Assembly (NCBI RefSeq): GCF_001653235.2
Contig: NC_035793.1
Coordinates: forward strand, 2,852,001 to 2,916,000
Origin: Pochonia chlamydosporia 170
Taxonomy: Eukaryota; Ascomycota; Sordariomycetes; Hypocreales; Clavicipitaceae
DNA: 64,000 nucleotides
Reading direction: 5' to 3'
This document shows, one piece after another, positions 33,129-45,312 of this stretch. Numbering within the stretch: position 1 is the first letter of the stretch; each line of letters opens with the position of its first letter. A model generated the notes under the pieces. That model had not been told where the DNA came from. It made no database searches and saw only the letters and a program-made list of their open reading frames with translations. The position numbers and the translations under genes were made by a program.

Positions 33129-34562
33129 ATGGACCAACAGCACGGGTTAGTACTATCACGGCTTGTTTCAACCGCTCTCGCCTGCCTTTGTCTTCCGAGC
33201 ACGATTGTCTCCCATGACATGTCATATTCAACATTGCCGTCGAGTTTTCTTTCTTTCTTGGGACTAACACGAGCGTCGCAACAGGTACGGCTCGAGACAG
33301 AACAACTACCAACAGCTGGGTAACAACCAAGATTATTACCAAAGGCAGCAACCCCGAGAGTTCGTCCAGAACCAGCCATATCAGTCTGGTTATGGCCAGG
33401 CTGGCAATTATCAAGGTGAGAAGAGACATGCTCACCCTCCTACAATTGCTTGACGAGTTCACCGCTAAGCTGCCGGAACAAACCTTTAGACTCCAACTAC
33501 GAGATGTCTTCTCTTCCCCAAGGCGGCCGAGGTGGCGGCGACCCCGTTCTCAACGAAGTTAGCAACATCCAGGGAGAAATCAATAGACTCAACGCTCAAA
33601 TCGATGAGCTGAAAAGTAGTGGTGCTCAAAGCCTGGCTAGGGGTGAATCAGCAGACCTCCAAAGGAAGTCAGCCGAGGTCATGACCATGTACAGAACCCT
33701 AGTCCAGCGCTTTGGCAAGCTCAAATCCCAGACCTCTGCGACGAACAGGAACGTTGTGCAAGTGAACAGGGTTGAAAAGGAGCTCAAGGCTGCCTTGGCG
33801 AGATACAACACGTTTAAAAGCGACTACAGTAAGGCTGTAGGAGCCGAGGCAAGGCGGCAGTTTGAAGTCGTTCGCCCTGACGCTTCGGAGCGCGAAATCG
33901 CCCAGGTTGTTGAGGAAGCTCAGTCGGGCCAGCAGATGCAAATTTTCCAGCAAGCATTGCAGCAGAGCGGCAGACAACGGGCTGCTCAGGATGTTTTGCG
34001 CAACGTCCAAGCCCGACACGATGACCTTCTGAAGCTAGAGAGAGACCTCCAGGAAGTTATGGAACTTATGGAGACCATGGCCGACATGGTTTACAAGCAA
34101 GACGAAGTCGTCATGAAGATTGAAGAACAAACTGAAGCCGTCAATGACAACCTGGACAAGGGCGTGGAGGAAATCGGTGTTGCTGTCAACACCGCTCGAA
34201 AGACGAGAAAGAAGAAGTGGATCTGCTTGGGTATCTGTGGTAAGCAACAATTCATCTCGGACCCATATCTCTCACAAAGTATGCGTATTGACGATTTCAC
34301 AGTGGCAATCATCATTGTCGTCATCATCATTGTTTTGATCTACATTTTCGTCATTCGAGGTACTTCAGGCGGCGGCAACAAGAACAACAGCAAGCGTGCC
34401 ATTGAGGATCTTACCGGCGCCGTTGCATCCCGCTTCATGTCTGTTGCGGCACCACACGCAAAGCGGTTGGAACCTCGCGCTGCCATCGACGAGGAGCTCG
34501 CTCAGCAAATGCTCCGTATTAGCCGCGAAAGAATTCATTTCCCCCAGCTCCCCAACAACTAA
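33129..34562 (+). CDS. sso1: Plasma-membrane Qa-SNARE (Sso1/syntaxin-1 type)
   Basis: Exons 33129-33145, 33285-33415, 33490-34239 and 34303-34562 encode 385 residues. Domains: a Q/Y/G/N-rich start (MDQQHGYGSRQNN), Habc-type helical bundle (about 65-200), SNARE motif about 225-292 with the zero-layer glutamine Gln253 (MVYKQDEVV), and one membrane segment about 293-317 (ICLGICVAIIIVVIIIVLIY). It should pair with Sec9 and an R-SNARE to fuse secretory vesicles with the plasma membrane. Odd: 68 residues follow the membrane segment, whereas syntaxins usually end within a few residues. An alternative start is ATGAAT at 32862-32867 followed by a GTGAGT donor; a branch site at 33121 and the acceptor before 33141 would then leave a 5-nt microexon, still in frame (MNHGYGS...). 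Both models fit the sequence. Confidence 0.88.
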
Positions 34563-35474
34563 ATCTGAAGGACGATGGTCTTCTGGTGGTGGGGACGCCT
34601 GCGATGGAGTGGTTGAGCGAAAATACGGGAGGCAGAGCTGGCCTCGTCTGGAGCACAACTGGTACGACTTGTTTGGAAAGAAAACTTGCATCGTATTCAG
34701 ACACGTACTCTGACTGCTTGTTTTAGTTGTTTGATTTGGGCCGGGACACCTCAGCGGGGAATAAGTAATTTCCATTTTCATTTTCGTATTACACTGTATA
34801 AAAGTCGGCACCGACATACTCCGCAAGCATTGACCGCAACCTGCGTACGCGTGGTTGTTTGTTTTTCTCTCGTGTGCCGGTTCAGAGCATTTGATTTGCC
34901 ATTATTGGGATGAGACATGGCAAAAGAACAGAAGCTAGTGGAGGCCGACATATTTGGGCACGGCGTTGCCAGATGTGCCAAAGAAAGACTGCGTCCTTGG
35001 ATGATTGGCATTTTATTTGTTGTATGTGCCTTTCAGCGGGCTATGTTTTAATGGCCTCATATGCAGCCGCAGCTGATCTCTAGCTGGTCTAGGTTGGATG
35101 ATAGATTGCTCTTGTGTAGTCTTGTGCCAGGATCTCCTTGTGGTCATCTTGGAGAGGGACGATTGCTTGTTTTATTTTGTTGCTTAGGAGTGTCTTCTCC
35201 TTTTATTTAGGTGTTGGTGAATACATATACAGTAATAATCAGATCTCAATTTGCATAAACGTAAAGTAGCATTTATATATTGGACACGCTCAAGTTGATA
35301 TCAAACCGAATACGCCATATCTTCCCTTCTTTACCTAAACGCCAGAAATGCAAATTCTAGATCCATGTAACCCTTCCGGACTCGACATATCCATTCCGAG
35401 CGACACTAGATGAGAAGACCCCCGAAAAAGCGCTTGCTAAAGTTGACAGCAATGACTGCATAAATTTACCCCAT
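34563..35474. other. Intergenic between convergent genes
   Basis: I see no gene. The stretch should contain the 3' untranslated regions of the syntaxin gene (plus) and of the unknown gene ending at 35475 (minus). Confidence 0.6.
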
Positions 35475-36182
35475 TCAGCCCGGGAATTCATCTTCGTAGC
35501 CTATTGCTGGTGGTGCTGCTGGTGGTACTTGGTTTGCAGATTCCGCGTCACCAGGCGATTCTGTCTCCATCTCCGGCTCGTCCTGACTTCCCTGTCTGGC
35601 GATGACGTCTCTTCTCTTCTCGCCCTCTCCCACGACTTTCTTCAACACGCCCGCACGGCGCTTAAATTCCCTAGCTAGTGAGTCGACGTCTTCGCGGCCG
35701 ATGGCGCCGCTCCCCGAACTGGGCAGGCTGTTGGGACGGCTGCCACCGCTGAGGTCTAGCGGCTCCCGTTCTACGCCTTCTAGTCGGAGCATCGTGGACG
35801 AGTCGCCCTCGGGGTCGTCGTTCCGCTGAACAGCGAGCTGGGAGCTAGTTATTGCGAAATCGGGGTTGAGGCTGGACGCCCATTGGATGGACCATGTGTT
35901 TCCTGATGGGACGAGGTCGACGACCAGTGTGCGGTGGTCGGGATCATCGCTAGGTTGGGAGAGGACGGAGGTGTCGTCGTCGGAGAAGAGGTATTGCACG
36001 TGGGGGTGTATTGTCGCGCCGGTGGTGACATTCGTGAGGAGGGTGAAGAGAGGTTCGAAGGCGGGCGATGCTGACTCGGCGGATTGGTGCTGTGATTGTG
36101 TTTCTGGATCTGCTGGTAGTGCAGATGGACTGGCTGCCGTGTCGGGCGCGGGTGGCGATGGTTCGGGATCTTTGTCCGACAT
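35475..36182 (-). CDS. Hypothetical protein, conserved-looking, acidic and proline-rich
   Basis: A single frame of 235 residues from the ATG at 36182 (MSDKDPEPSPPAPD); an in-frame ATG at 36260 would add 26 less plausible residues. I do not recognise a family. Residues 1-45 are P/S/A-rich and disordered. A compact part follows (FEPLFTLLTNVTTGATIHP, HVQYLFSDDD, RTLVVDLVPSGNTWSIQWAS, NPDFAITSSQL), probably a small beta-rich domain. Then comes a basic helix (SLAREFKRRAGVLKKVVGEG) and an acidic/proline tail ending YEDEFPG. No signal peptide or membrane segment. The regular alternation of hydrophobic residues and a good start context argue for a real gene. Confidence 0.68.
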   Translation of the reverse strand: MSDKDPEPSPPAPDTAASPSALPADPETQSQHQSAESASPAFEPLFTLLTNVTTGATIHPHVQYLFSDDDTSVLSQPSDDPDHRTLVVDLVPSGNTWSIQWASSLNPDFAITSSQLAVQRNDDPEGDSSTMLRLEGVEREPLDLSGGSRPNSLPSSGSGAIGREDVDSLAREFKRRAGVLKKVVGEGEKRRDVIARQGSQDEPEMETESPGDAESANQVPPAAPPAIGYEDEFPG

Positions 36183-37755
36183 TGTGAATTGAGGAAGATG
36201 GGTGATGATGGACTGGAGACGAGATGGAAGAGCGCTGCACCTGGTGAAGGATATATGCACAGGCTAGGGCAATGGGGTAGGTGGCCTTAGTTCATATTAA
36301 GTTTAATACGGGCATGCAGAACGAGGGTTTGATCGCGACCCTAGCCGACATAGTTTGCGGCGGGTGAACCTTCAGAGTTGGTAGAATCTGGATTGAGTGC
36401 AGCTGTGACAAGCTGGAGCTCCATTGCAGATGAGGCTGTCGAGGTGCCCGCAGACGTCACACCAGACATGAGTGAGGCTTATCTTATCGACACGTGCGCG
36501 GGCATCAGGGTCCCCTCGCTTGGTGCTGCTGTCCGCGTGTAGATTTTAGGCATTGGCACTTGACATCTTGTCAGCGCCGAGCTTCGGCCACTGCTCTGGT
36601 TGAGAGCTTCGGGGACTGGACATGGAGAGCGGGGAGGGGCTTTGAACCAGCTCTACTGGGACGCCTCCAAACCATTCAAGTATATATTATTGACGGCCCC
36701 AAGCCATTGATGGCCGTAGCCTTGCACAACACGGAGCCCAATATCGTTTTGATCTGTTATGAGATGCACATGCCAATAACTGCCGTTGTTGATATTGCAC
36801 CCGGTACGCACATCAGCATCCATGGCCAGTCCAGCCGTTTATTTTGGTTATCTGATGTGATGGGTATTTCCTCATGTCGCGCCACTGCCGCCAAGCTCAA
36901 CCTCCTTCTTCGCCCGCCTCATCGACTTGTTGCTGCCTGGATTCGGCTTTTCGCTCCATATACCTACATAGGTAGGTCCTCAATATATTGTCTTGCCATC
37001 GCCTCGTAAAAACTTTCGAGTCTTCTGCATAAGCTTGACACTAGCCCGCCCTGACTGGATCCACGTTTATATAGCAATGTCACCAGAAGAAGTGTCCTTC
37101 CGGTGCCCAGCTGGTTTGTCCACCAAGCGACCAGATCGTGTATCTGGTCACACCAGGCAAACCAGACTCCACGAGGAGGACAACCTGCCCTGTGCACCGG
37201 ACAATCCGTCAACCCACTCCGGAAGTTACAGTAACAATCACCTAAACATTTTGCCCAAGGAAATGTCAATTATGGCCTGATGCCATCTTGAGAGCCGTAC
37301 CCCCTTGCCGTGAACTAAAGGATGGCCCGTAAATTACGAAACAACACTTTTGTAGTCTTTGATTCCTTTGGACTTGGTCGAATTCATGATGCTGAAGATA
37401 AAAGTATAAAAGAGAAAATTGTCAATGCTGGACATCTCAGTAACGCCTCTCTTCCTCAGGTTCTGTGACCAAGAGGGAATGATGATTAAAAAGCAAAGCT
37501 TGAACCGCCTGATGAAATTTCTAGCCTCGATCGCATGAATCTAAACCGGAGGATGTAATGCTGCAAAACAAGACATGTACCGCCTTGCGCCGTAATATGT
37601 GTGTAATCTTTGAAAATGTGTCGTTTGTCTCATGATGTGTGCAGTTCACGGAACCCTGCCGCGACTAGGCTTCTAGATTTTTCTTTAGAATCGGCTGGTG
37701 CGTTCCAGTAAAATAAGCCCTGCAGATATCACTTATTAGAAAAATAGTCTTCTTC
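36183..37755. other. Intergenic segment with no supported gene
   Basis: The left part should be the promoter of the unknown minus-strand gene, and the right part the 3' region of the GH18 gene. A TACCTACATAGGTAGGT dyad is at about 36961. Open frames such as 36494-37009 lack domain features. Confidence 0.55.
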
Positions 37756-38895
37756 CTATTGCGTCTGTCCGCAAATGATCCCCATCCACGGGATACATAC
37801 ACCTAGTCCTTTTTGCTTGGCAAATGCTGCTTTCGCCTTGACTGTATCTGGGTTGTCGTACGTAACGAAACCACCATCGCCACCCACACATTGAGCTGAA
37901 ATATGGCGTTTGTCGACTGACTCCTTACAGCCCTTTCTGGGTAACTGGCTATACTCATATATTCCCTCATCGCCGCCGCCTCCCTTGAACGTCTGTCCAG
38001 CCCCCGTCGCCTGCAGAAAGCTGCGGCCGTGAGTGGGGATTCCTAGAAGAATACCACCCGAAGGAAATCCATGGGACATCAAATGCGCTACACCCGAAGA
38101 GCCAGAGGTTTCGTCTCGGTTCATTGCGTATAGTTGGGAATGGTGTCCACTCTTTGGTGTCCACACACCGAAGAAGTCGTAAGCAGTCAGGTTGACAAAA
38201 TCCAAGTAGTTCGCCGCCGCTTTGAAGTCAATAAGTTGCAGTATGGTTTTGGTTGCTGGCAGTGCTGCGGTAAGAATATATCGATCTTCGGCCAAATGTG
38301 ATCGAATAGTCGCCAACAAGTTTACAAAATCGTGACCTTGCTCAGCATTGCAGGGATACTCCCACGAAACTGTGAGGCAGGAGAGTCTCGTCAGTACAAG
38401 AGTCTTTTTAAACGTTGAAAGAACATCCTTGGGTTACAACGCACCGTCAATACCGTCAAGACCAGAAGCCTCTACCAGCCCTAAGGCGGAACGAGCAAAG
38501 TTATCTCGTAGATTGGTGTTGCCAGCAACGACGGGGAAGACTTCAGAGCAGGCCGGCCCCCCAATCGACAAAACCACTTGTAGGTGAGGGTGTTGTTGCT
38601 TGAGATGCATCAAAGATCCTAGAGCACCTTGAACTCCGTCAACTGGTGCTCTGGCATCAGCCCACTCATCGCTCAACTGAGCCATGGCGCACCTGAGTCA
38701 GTGTAAACAACTCGTGATGTAATACAGGGGTTGACATACAAACACACCGCCATCCGGCCCAATGCTTGCGTAGGCGTAGTAGACGCGGTTGACACAGCTG
38801 TAATTCAGCATGGCCGGACTATCCCCTTGGTAAACTCGGTTGTTCGGGAAGTAAACTGCGTTGGTATACATTACTCTCGCAACGCTGCTGGCCAT
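37756..38895 (-). CDS. GH18-family chitinase-like protein with altered catalytic motif
   Basis: Three exons (38895-38740, 38676-38445, 38369-37756) give 333 residues. Introns: 38739-38677 (donor GTATGT, acceptor GGCTCAG) and 38444-38370 (GTGCGT, CACAG). The product matches GH18 from the first strand (MYTNAVYFPNNR) through GGVFLSDEWAD, VVLSIGGPA (SxGG, about 88-92), the catalytic strand D126-G-I-D129-V-S131-W-E133-YP, then NLTAYDFFGVW, GIPTHGRSF and YDNPDTVKAKAAFAKQKGLG. Family members cleave chitin or chitin-like chains. The usual DxxDxDxE is DGIDVSWE here: the acid Glu133 is kept, but the Asp that supports it is Ser131. No signal peptide, so probably intracellular or non-classically secreted. 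The start ATG at 38895 (MASSVARVMY) gives a natural GH18 N-terminus. Confidence 0.85.
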
Positions 38896-41800
38896 CCGCG
38901 ATGTTCGCGAACCAGAGTGGGAGGTCATGACGTAGAAAAAAAGAAAAGGAATGTTGCACAACTCTACCACCAGTAGTGAAAGAGCGAAGAACCGGCGCGC
39001 AAGGTATTGAACCGACAACCATAGCCCGGTTAGTTTAGGCAAAGAAAGTAAAACTTGATGTATACCAACATGTTGAGTCCGGGACTACGGTTAAGATATG
39101 TGCCAGTCAAGGTGACAATAATCACCTTGGAGCACAGATCAAGCGAGTCAGGCATCAAGGGTGCCCGGACCGATGACCTCTCTATGTGTCGGAGCCATGT
39201 CAGGACTTGGCTGGATAGCCCAACTGCTGTTACTTATACAGACTCTGACACAGCAGCACCAGACGGTGAAGGAATGATGGGCCTAAGCAGACAACTCATG
39301 GGGCATGTGGAGACGATACGCTGGTGGGAATTTTGAATTGGGATGCCACAAGTCCAAATTTGCCAAAGAGGGTCTCCGGAAGCCCAAGAAGCAGCAAGCC
39401 ATGATGCATGACATAATTGCGCGGGGTTTGAGGGCCCTCAGTGGACGGAAAGACGAACCCAGAGGTTTGGAGACAGAAGCGTGATATCAGATGCAGTCGA
39501 CTCGTTTGATGAATCCACACCCATGACAACTTTGGCATGCGACATTGGGGACCGAACCTGGCCAGGCTCGGATGGCACACATATCGGGGGTAACCAAGAA
39601 TGTACGGAGTATCCAGATAGTAGGAAGCCTGTCCACGAGACAGCTACGGAGGGAGCCAAGACACGAGGGGAGATAGCCGCAGAGAAGCTTCATGACAGAA
39701 GATCCTTGTTTCGAGTTGTCGACCGCCCTTTTAGCTACATCAACGGCCAAATTGGGTCGTGCCTACTAGGAGGCCACCACTGAAATCAAAATTGCCAGTT
39801 TAGGCTTTTCGATCTAACGGCGGCGTGTATCGCCCTGACGCCTCTGGTTTGCGCATTCGCCTTCTAGACCTGGCATTGATGGGTTTGGTTGGATGGGGTA
39901 ACTCCCGCCACTTTGCAGATTATACGGCTGGGAACCTTGAAATGCAACAGATGGTTTGAGGGCCACAGGGCGTAGACTGTTGTTACTCCGAAGCCTAAGA
40001 TGGCAGTTTCCAGTATGGTGAAACCAGGGCGCTGGTGACGGCCAATGACGCCACTTTCGCAGTACCGGGAGTTTGCGGGCATGGCTCTTAGTAGGACTTG
40101 GCTGATGACATGCTGTCGTGGAAGTCGGACTCGTGTAGACAGTTCGAGGCGGTGGAGCGTGAATATGTGGACTCGGAAAGATCCAATTGTAGAGGGCTAG
40201 ATCCTTCTCCAGGCTCCAGTTTAGGCGAGTGTGAAGCAGAACAGCACAATGGCATACAGTAATTAGACCAGACTACTGCAACATTGCCCGCCCACCTGCC
40301 TCCAAGATATGGCATGTGTTGAGCACAGCACCAGAAATCGGCACTGTCTCTAATTGGCGACATGTGAGGAGAAGAGTGAGACATAATGGTAGCAATGCGA
40401 AGGGTCCAGATGTAATGTATTGCTTAGGGAGGATCCCTCCGTCCTTTCCGCTGAATCAAAGAAAAGCATCAAAGAAAAGGAAAGAGGACGTCATAGAACC
40501 GGCCTGGTCATATGTCCTCAGTGTCTGGAGCAAGACTTTGTAACCAGGGAGTAAAGGCATGTGAGGGACTCGTAGTGTGCGGATGGCACTCGTCGTGCTG
40601 GAGACTAAAGTATGCTGTGTGGGCCACGGTATCTCGGATATGATATGATAGGACATGGCTGACGACCAGTCTGCGTGTTATTTACTCCGTATATAGACAG
40701 ATTGACGTGGATAGAGCTGAATGGGTTGGTGGTGGTGATGTTCAACCTGCGGCTCCGCTCAGGCTGGATGGGTATCCAATTAGCTTTACATCCGTTTGAG
40801 TCAGGGAGCCAGGGGGGTTGATCGCATGCACTGGAGCACTTGCATATTGCTCGGTTTGTTTTATAACAGATGCGGTTGCAGCAGCAGGCGAGAGTCATTG
40901 GATCATGGCCTTGCAAGAGTCTGGATTGCGCTCTGCCTTGACGTCGTGTTGCGGTGCCACTTTCAGTTCAACGCTTGTCGGCAAAGCAGCCACGGTGCCA
41001 TTTGATGGAGCGGACAATGACCACTTGGGTCGATGTTGGAGTAATTATAAGCTGCCATGTCGGTGATGATTCGGACCGCTGTTCGTGGAAATGAAGCCGG
41101 TTGGTCATGTTTTCGACGGCATCTGGGAACACGTGCACTTAGTCTTGATCAGACACAAACAGCCGCTCCTTCACATCTCGACTCCGTTCGATGGCCACGT
41201 AAAGTCCTCGCTTGCTGCATGGCTCCTTCCAAATTTGTTGTACCAATCACAATTGACTTGGCCAAAACTCTTGCTCAGGCGATTCATCCTGTATTTGTGT
41301 TTTCTCTGGCAGCATCCCAATCATTGTGCAAGAGACTTCTCGCATAAACAATTTCCGTTTTCATCTAATTTATTCTAGATATTCCCGACAACCCGGACCA
41401 CTCCGAGATAAGCCTACAATATGTTGACGTGAAGCCGAGAGCAAAAAACATAAACAGATTTGATTTTAAGCTAGCCGGGCAGATACCACGTCGAGTTGAT
41501 TGTGCAGCGCGGCTGTCTGACAAGCTTGACAAACAGGCAAAAAAGAGGCCGTTAGTGGCGTCCAGGCACTCTAGACCATACAATAAACTGATTCAATTTA
41601 GATAAGACTCGTACTTCTCTCCATAAATGCGACATATAGTTATGTAGCTCGGGGAGAATCTCTATCGATCGAATACTCCCTGGGTTTCGCGGCACTTCAT
41701 TCACACACTGGATAAAGGATTATTCTCTGAGACCAATGGAATCTGGCTGGGATGATTTCGGGCTCCTTACGGACGTAACTACGATTCCTTTACAGTGGCG

Positions 41801-43910
41801 GTTATATGCACAATAAATTCAGGCGACGTCCATATCTGAAGATGGCGCTTTGGTCATCCAGTAACGGTAATTAGTTGATAGTGATACAGTCGTCGAACTC
41901 GATCGATTACATGTACTGATTGTGTGGCACTGTGCAGCTGAGCAGCCTAACATGTCAGTATTAATGACCAGCGGCGACGTTCGCGTATAGTCTTCTCGAA
42001 AGACATGCCCGTGTCATTGTTCCACACCATCTGCGGGCATTGGGCAGTAAGCAATCCTATACCGACCTTGGTGCTCGCCAGTGTCAAAGCTCCCACCAGA
42101 AGCTGGTTGGTTGGTCAATTATGCACCAAATCCTATCTGTCGAGTGCTCAAGTAGGTTTGTGCGTACACCAACGCAAGCCTGCATTGTGAGAAATAAAAC
42201 TCAGAGGATTGGCAAGTGCAAGGCCTTTAGCAGCGACCTCAGCAGCCAGTCGGCAGTCCAATTTCGTCATTAACGCCAGTATTGTCACAAGACAGTGGTT
42301 GTCTGCTCTAATAGACCCTGTCTTTTATCTACAAGATCCCTCGACGACTTTGTCATAGATTAAGCTCAATAGCTGTTGGATACAAGAAGTCTCACCACAT
42401 CTGCTTGATACAAGAACAACTACCCTGGATTGAGAGGAAATCTGTCCGCCATCGGTGTGGGTGGACAGCCACGTGGTTATCAGCAGGGAAACTCGGCTAA
42501 TGGGTGTGTACTGCGGCTTCAGAACCAGTCCGTGAACGAGAAAAATTCGTCCAATGTGTCTAACAACTCTGGTGTGTGTACTCGGTCCAGCAGTACTCCG
42601 TACTTTGATGCAACCATTCCAAACTGCGGGGTGGGAAATCCTGGCAGTTTACGCAAACTAACGGCTTGACCGAATTGAAAGGGGCCGCTAGGTGTAGAAA
42701 ACTGGTAGAACTCATAGGAGCACGATTTATGAGCAAGGAAGGAGTCGTTTCCCAATGAAGTCGATGGGGACAAGTCGATGGACCACGGTCTACAAATAAA
42801 CCTTTGTGCCTCACAGTCAATATCCCAAATCAAAAGTCTCCGCATGGCGGTTTCGTGACAGGAGCTTGGCTACATGGTTCAAATGCACCTTTGACTGTTG
42901 GTTGAAGGTACTTTGCTAAGCACCCACGCAAATCAAGCCAGGCAAACGCAACTGATCAAATATTTGGATGCAAAAGGCTGGGACATGCCGAAGGGAGGGG
43001 AGGTGTGTGGCGGTCGCCATCAACAATCCCTGCATTCGGACCAGCGACTGCCCCTTGTCCCAACTGACAGTCAAGTTGAAGGTTCGTTCCCTCATTCCTC
43101 GTTCAGAGAACGGATGCCCAGTATCAATTGGTCTGTTAGCTGGTATGTTGGTGGTTGTCCTGGCACTTCGAGGTTTGGTGTCGGTGTGTGTGTTGGAGCA
43201 CGAGACGGCATACTCCGTACTTTGAGTAATTGCAAGAACCGAATCCTGGATAGCGTAGTTTGTACTCGAAGAATATGTACCTAGGTATGCGAGGTAAATT
43301 GTGACTTATGCTAGTTTGTCTCCCGCGGCATTGAGGGAATGAGTGCTTCGACGGATAACTGGCTGGACTGCATCAGGCTTGACGTCTCTCCTGTCAGTCA
43401 GTTAGTCAGTCACTCTCAATCTGGATGTGATGTGATGGGATGGGATTTGATGGGATTTGATGGGATGGGGACCTGCGCACAAGCATGCCCAACTGTGCAG
43501 GTGAGCAGGCGGCAGGGTTCAGACCAGGCTGGTAGAGGAGGCGCAGGACCAATCAATTCTCGTCACATCTCTCCTGCTCAAGCCTGCACTGCGTTGTCTC
43601 CGCCCGCACCGCCCTCTGCTGCGCCAGACAGTCAGTCAGCACATTACACTGGACTGTACTAGTAGGTACTCTCTCCTTGTCGAGGCACCACACGGGTACT
43701 TTCCACTTTCCAGCCCGCACTTGGACTGGAACACTGGAACAGCCGTGCTCCATCCAACTCTGTATGGAGCCCGGGAGCCACGAGGGCCGTCCCACTCTTC
43801 GTTCTGCCCCAGCTCATAAACACGCACGTCGTCTCGACTGACCAAGCAGCAACTTTTGTCTTTACCAACCGCCATGCCATGGCGATTTCTGTCGCCATTT
43901 CGGCTGTCCA
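38896..43910. other. Gene-poor segment between GH18 and methyltransferase genes
   Basis: About 5 kb without a supported gene. It contains TACGGAGTA-type motifs at 39603, 40683, 42594 and 43211, a TACCTAGGTA palindrome near 43268, and a G-rich minisatellite at about 43427-43470. The last 250 bases, CT/CG-rich, are probably the promoter and leader of the methyltransferase gene. Confidence 0.55.
43427..43470. repeat. GATGGGATTT minisatellite
   Basis: Imperfect tandem units of TGATGGGAT and TGATGGGATTTGATGGGAT form a purine-rich stretch on the plus strand. Confidence 0.7.
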
Positions 43911-45312
43911 ATGTCTCTCTTAATCCTGCCTGAGTACGAGATCGGCGACGCCGATGACGATAGCATCTACTCGGTAATATCGACGTCGCCCGACCTTGAC
44001 ACAGCTACGTCTCCGAGCGAATTCGGACACGACGCCGACGACGATTTCGAGCAGTTTTCTCTCGACGGCGATGGCATCGGCGATGGTGACGGGGTGAACT
44101 CGGAAATTTCCTGCGGATGCTCGACCTCTGTCACTCCAAGCGCCTACGAGGACGAGGTGGCACATGGTCGACGATACCATGGGTTCCATAAGGGACGCTA
44201 CCCATTACCCAATGATGATTTGGAGCAACGGAGGGAGGAAACAAATCATGCTTTGATGCTAGAACTTACTGTATGCGCCTTGATCATTGTGGCCAGTGTT
44301 GCATTGGAGGCGCATCCGCGCTTGACGGACGCGGGCATCTTGAATACTAACTGATCACAAGGGCGGACGACTCTTTTATTCCGACATTGGCAAACATCCG
44401 CAAAAGATTATTGACATTGGAACTGGAACTGGTATGTTAATACTCCCCAGTGATGAATACCAGCATGAGCGACGACAATGCTAACTGCTGTCTCAATAGG
44501 AACATGGGCCATTGATGGTAACGCTGCAGCGAGACCCTCTGCGTACTTTGGCATCAAGGGCAATCCAATTGCTAACTCATTTTAGTCGCCGACCAATACC
44601 CGAGTGCCAGTGTGGTTGGGACTGATTTATCTCCTATACAGCCGAAATGGGTACCTGTCAATGTACGGATGTATGTCGACGATTGCGAGGAGCCCGACTG
44701 GCTCCATGGGTCTAATTTCGACCTGGTGCATTTTCGTGGTATGGCAGGCATGCTACGAGATCTGGATAGAATGTTGAAGAGAACATATCCGTATGACCTC
44801 CTTTGGCAAACACCAAGTGGGTGAGGCAAGGGCTAACTGTTTTCGATAGGCACGTGCGAGAGGGTGGCTGGGTGGAATTCCACGAGTTTATTCCTCAAAT
44901 ACTATGCGATGACGGAACCATGAGTGAGGAAGATCCATTACGGATATTTTTTGATGCCTCGACACAAGGTCTCAGAACATTTGGAGGCGAGCCTCTGAGA
45001 GCCCTTAATTTGGAGGAAACCCTCGTAGGTGCCGGATTCACAAACATTCACGTTATAACGAAGAAGGTGCCCATTGCGGCCTGGCCACGAGATAAGCACT
45101 TAAAGACTGTCGGCATGTTTACGAGGGCAGTGATACTGGATTCACTTGGCGCTCTTGCAGCGAAGCCACTTGCTGCTCTGGGCATACCTTCAGAAGACCG
45201 ACGAGCCCTGGTCACACAAGTAAAACGAAGCCTAAACGACAGAAGGATACATCGTTATATGAAATGTGTCATTTGCTATGGGCAGAAGAAGGAGAATCCC
45301 GACTCGACATAG
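43911..45312 (+). CDS. SAM-dependent methyltransferase, LaeA-like superfamily
   Basis: Five exons (43911-44270, 44362-44431, 44500-44517, 44586-44790, 44850-45312) with good donors and CTAAC branch sites encode 371 residues; one exon is only 18 nt. The N-terminal 90 residues are acidic and disordered (DDDFEQF, DGDGIGDGDG). Then comes the class I methyltransferase fold: the LELTGGRLFYSDIG lead-in, motif I DIGTGTG (138-144), TWAIDVADQYP, VVGTDLSPIQP (motif II), NVRMYVDDCEEPDW, FDLVHFRGM (motif IV) and GGWVEFHEF. The arrangement matches the fungal family that includes LaeA and many paralogues, methyltransferases linked to secondary metabolism and development. The substrate is unknown, and most paralogues are uncharacterised. 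No biosynthetic cluster genes are adjacent. Confidence 0.88.

Noticed and set aside
36494..37009. 171-codon plus-strand frame
   Set aside because: No domain features and no splice context linking it to neighbours.
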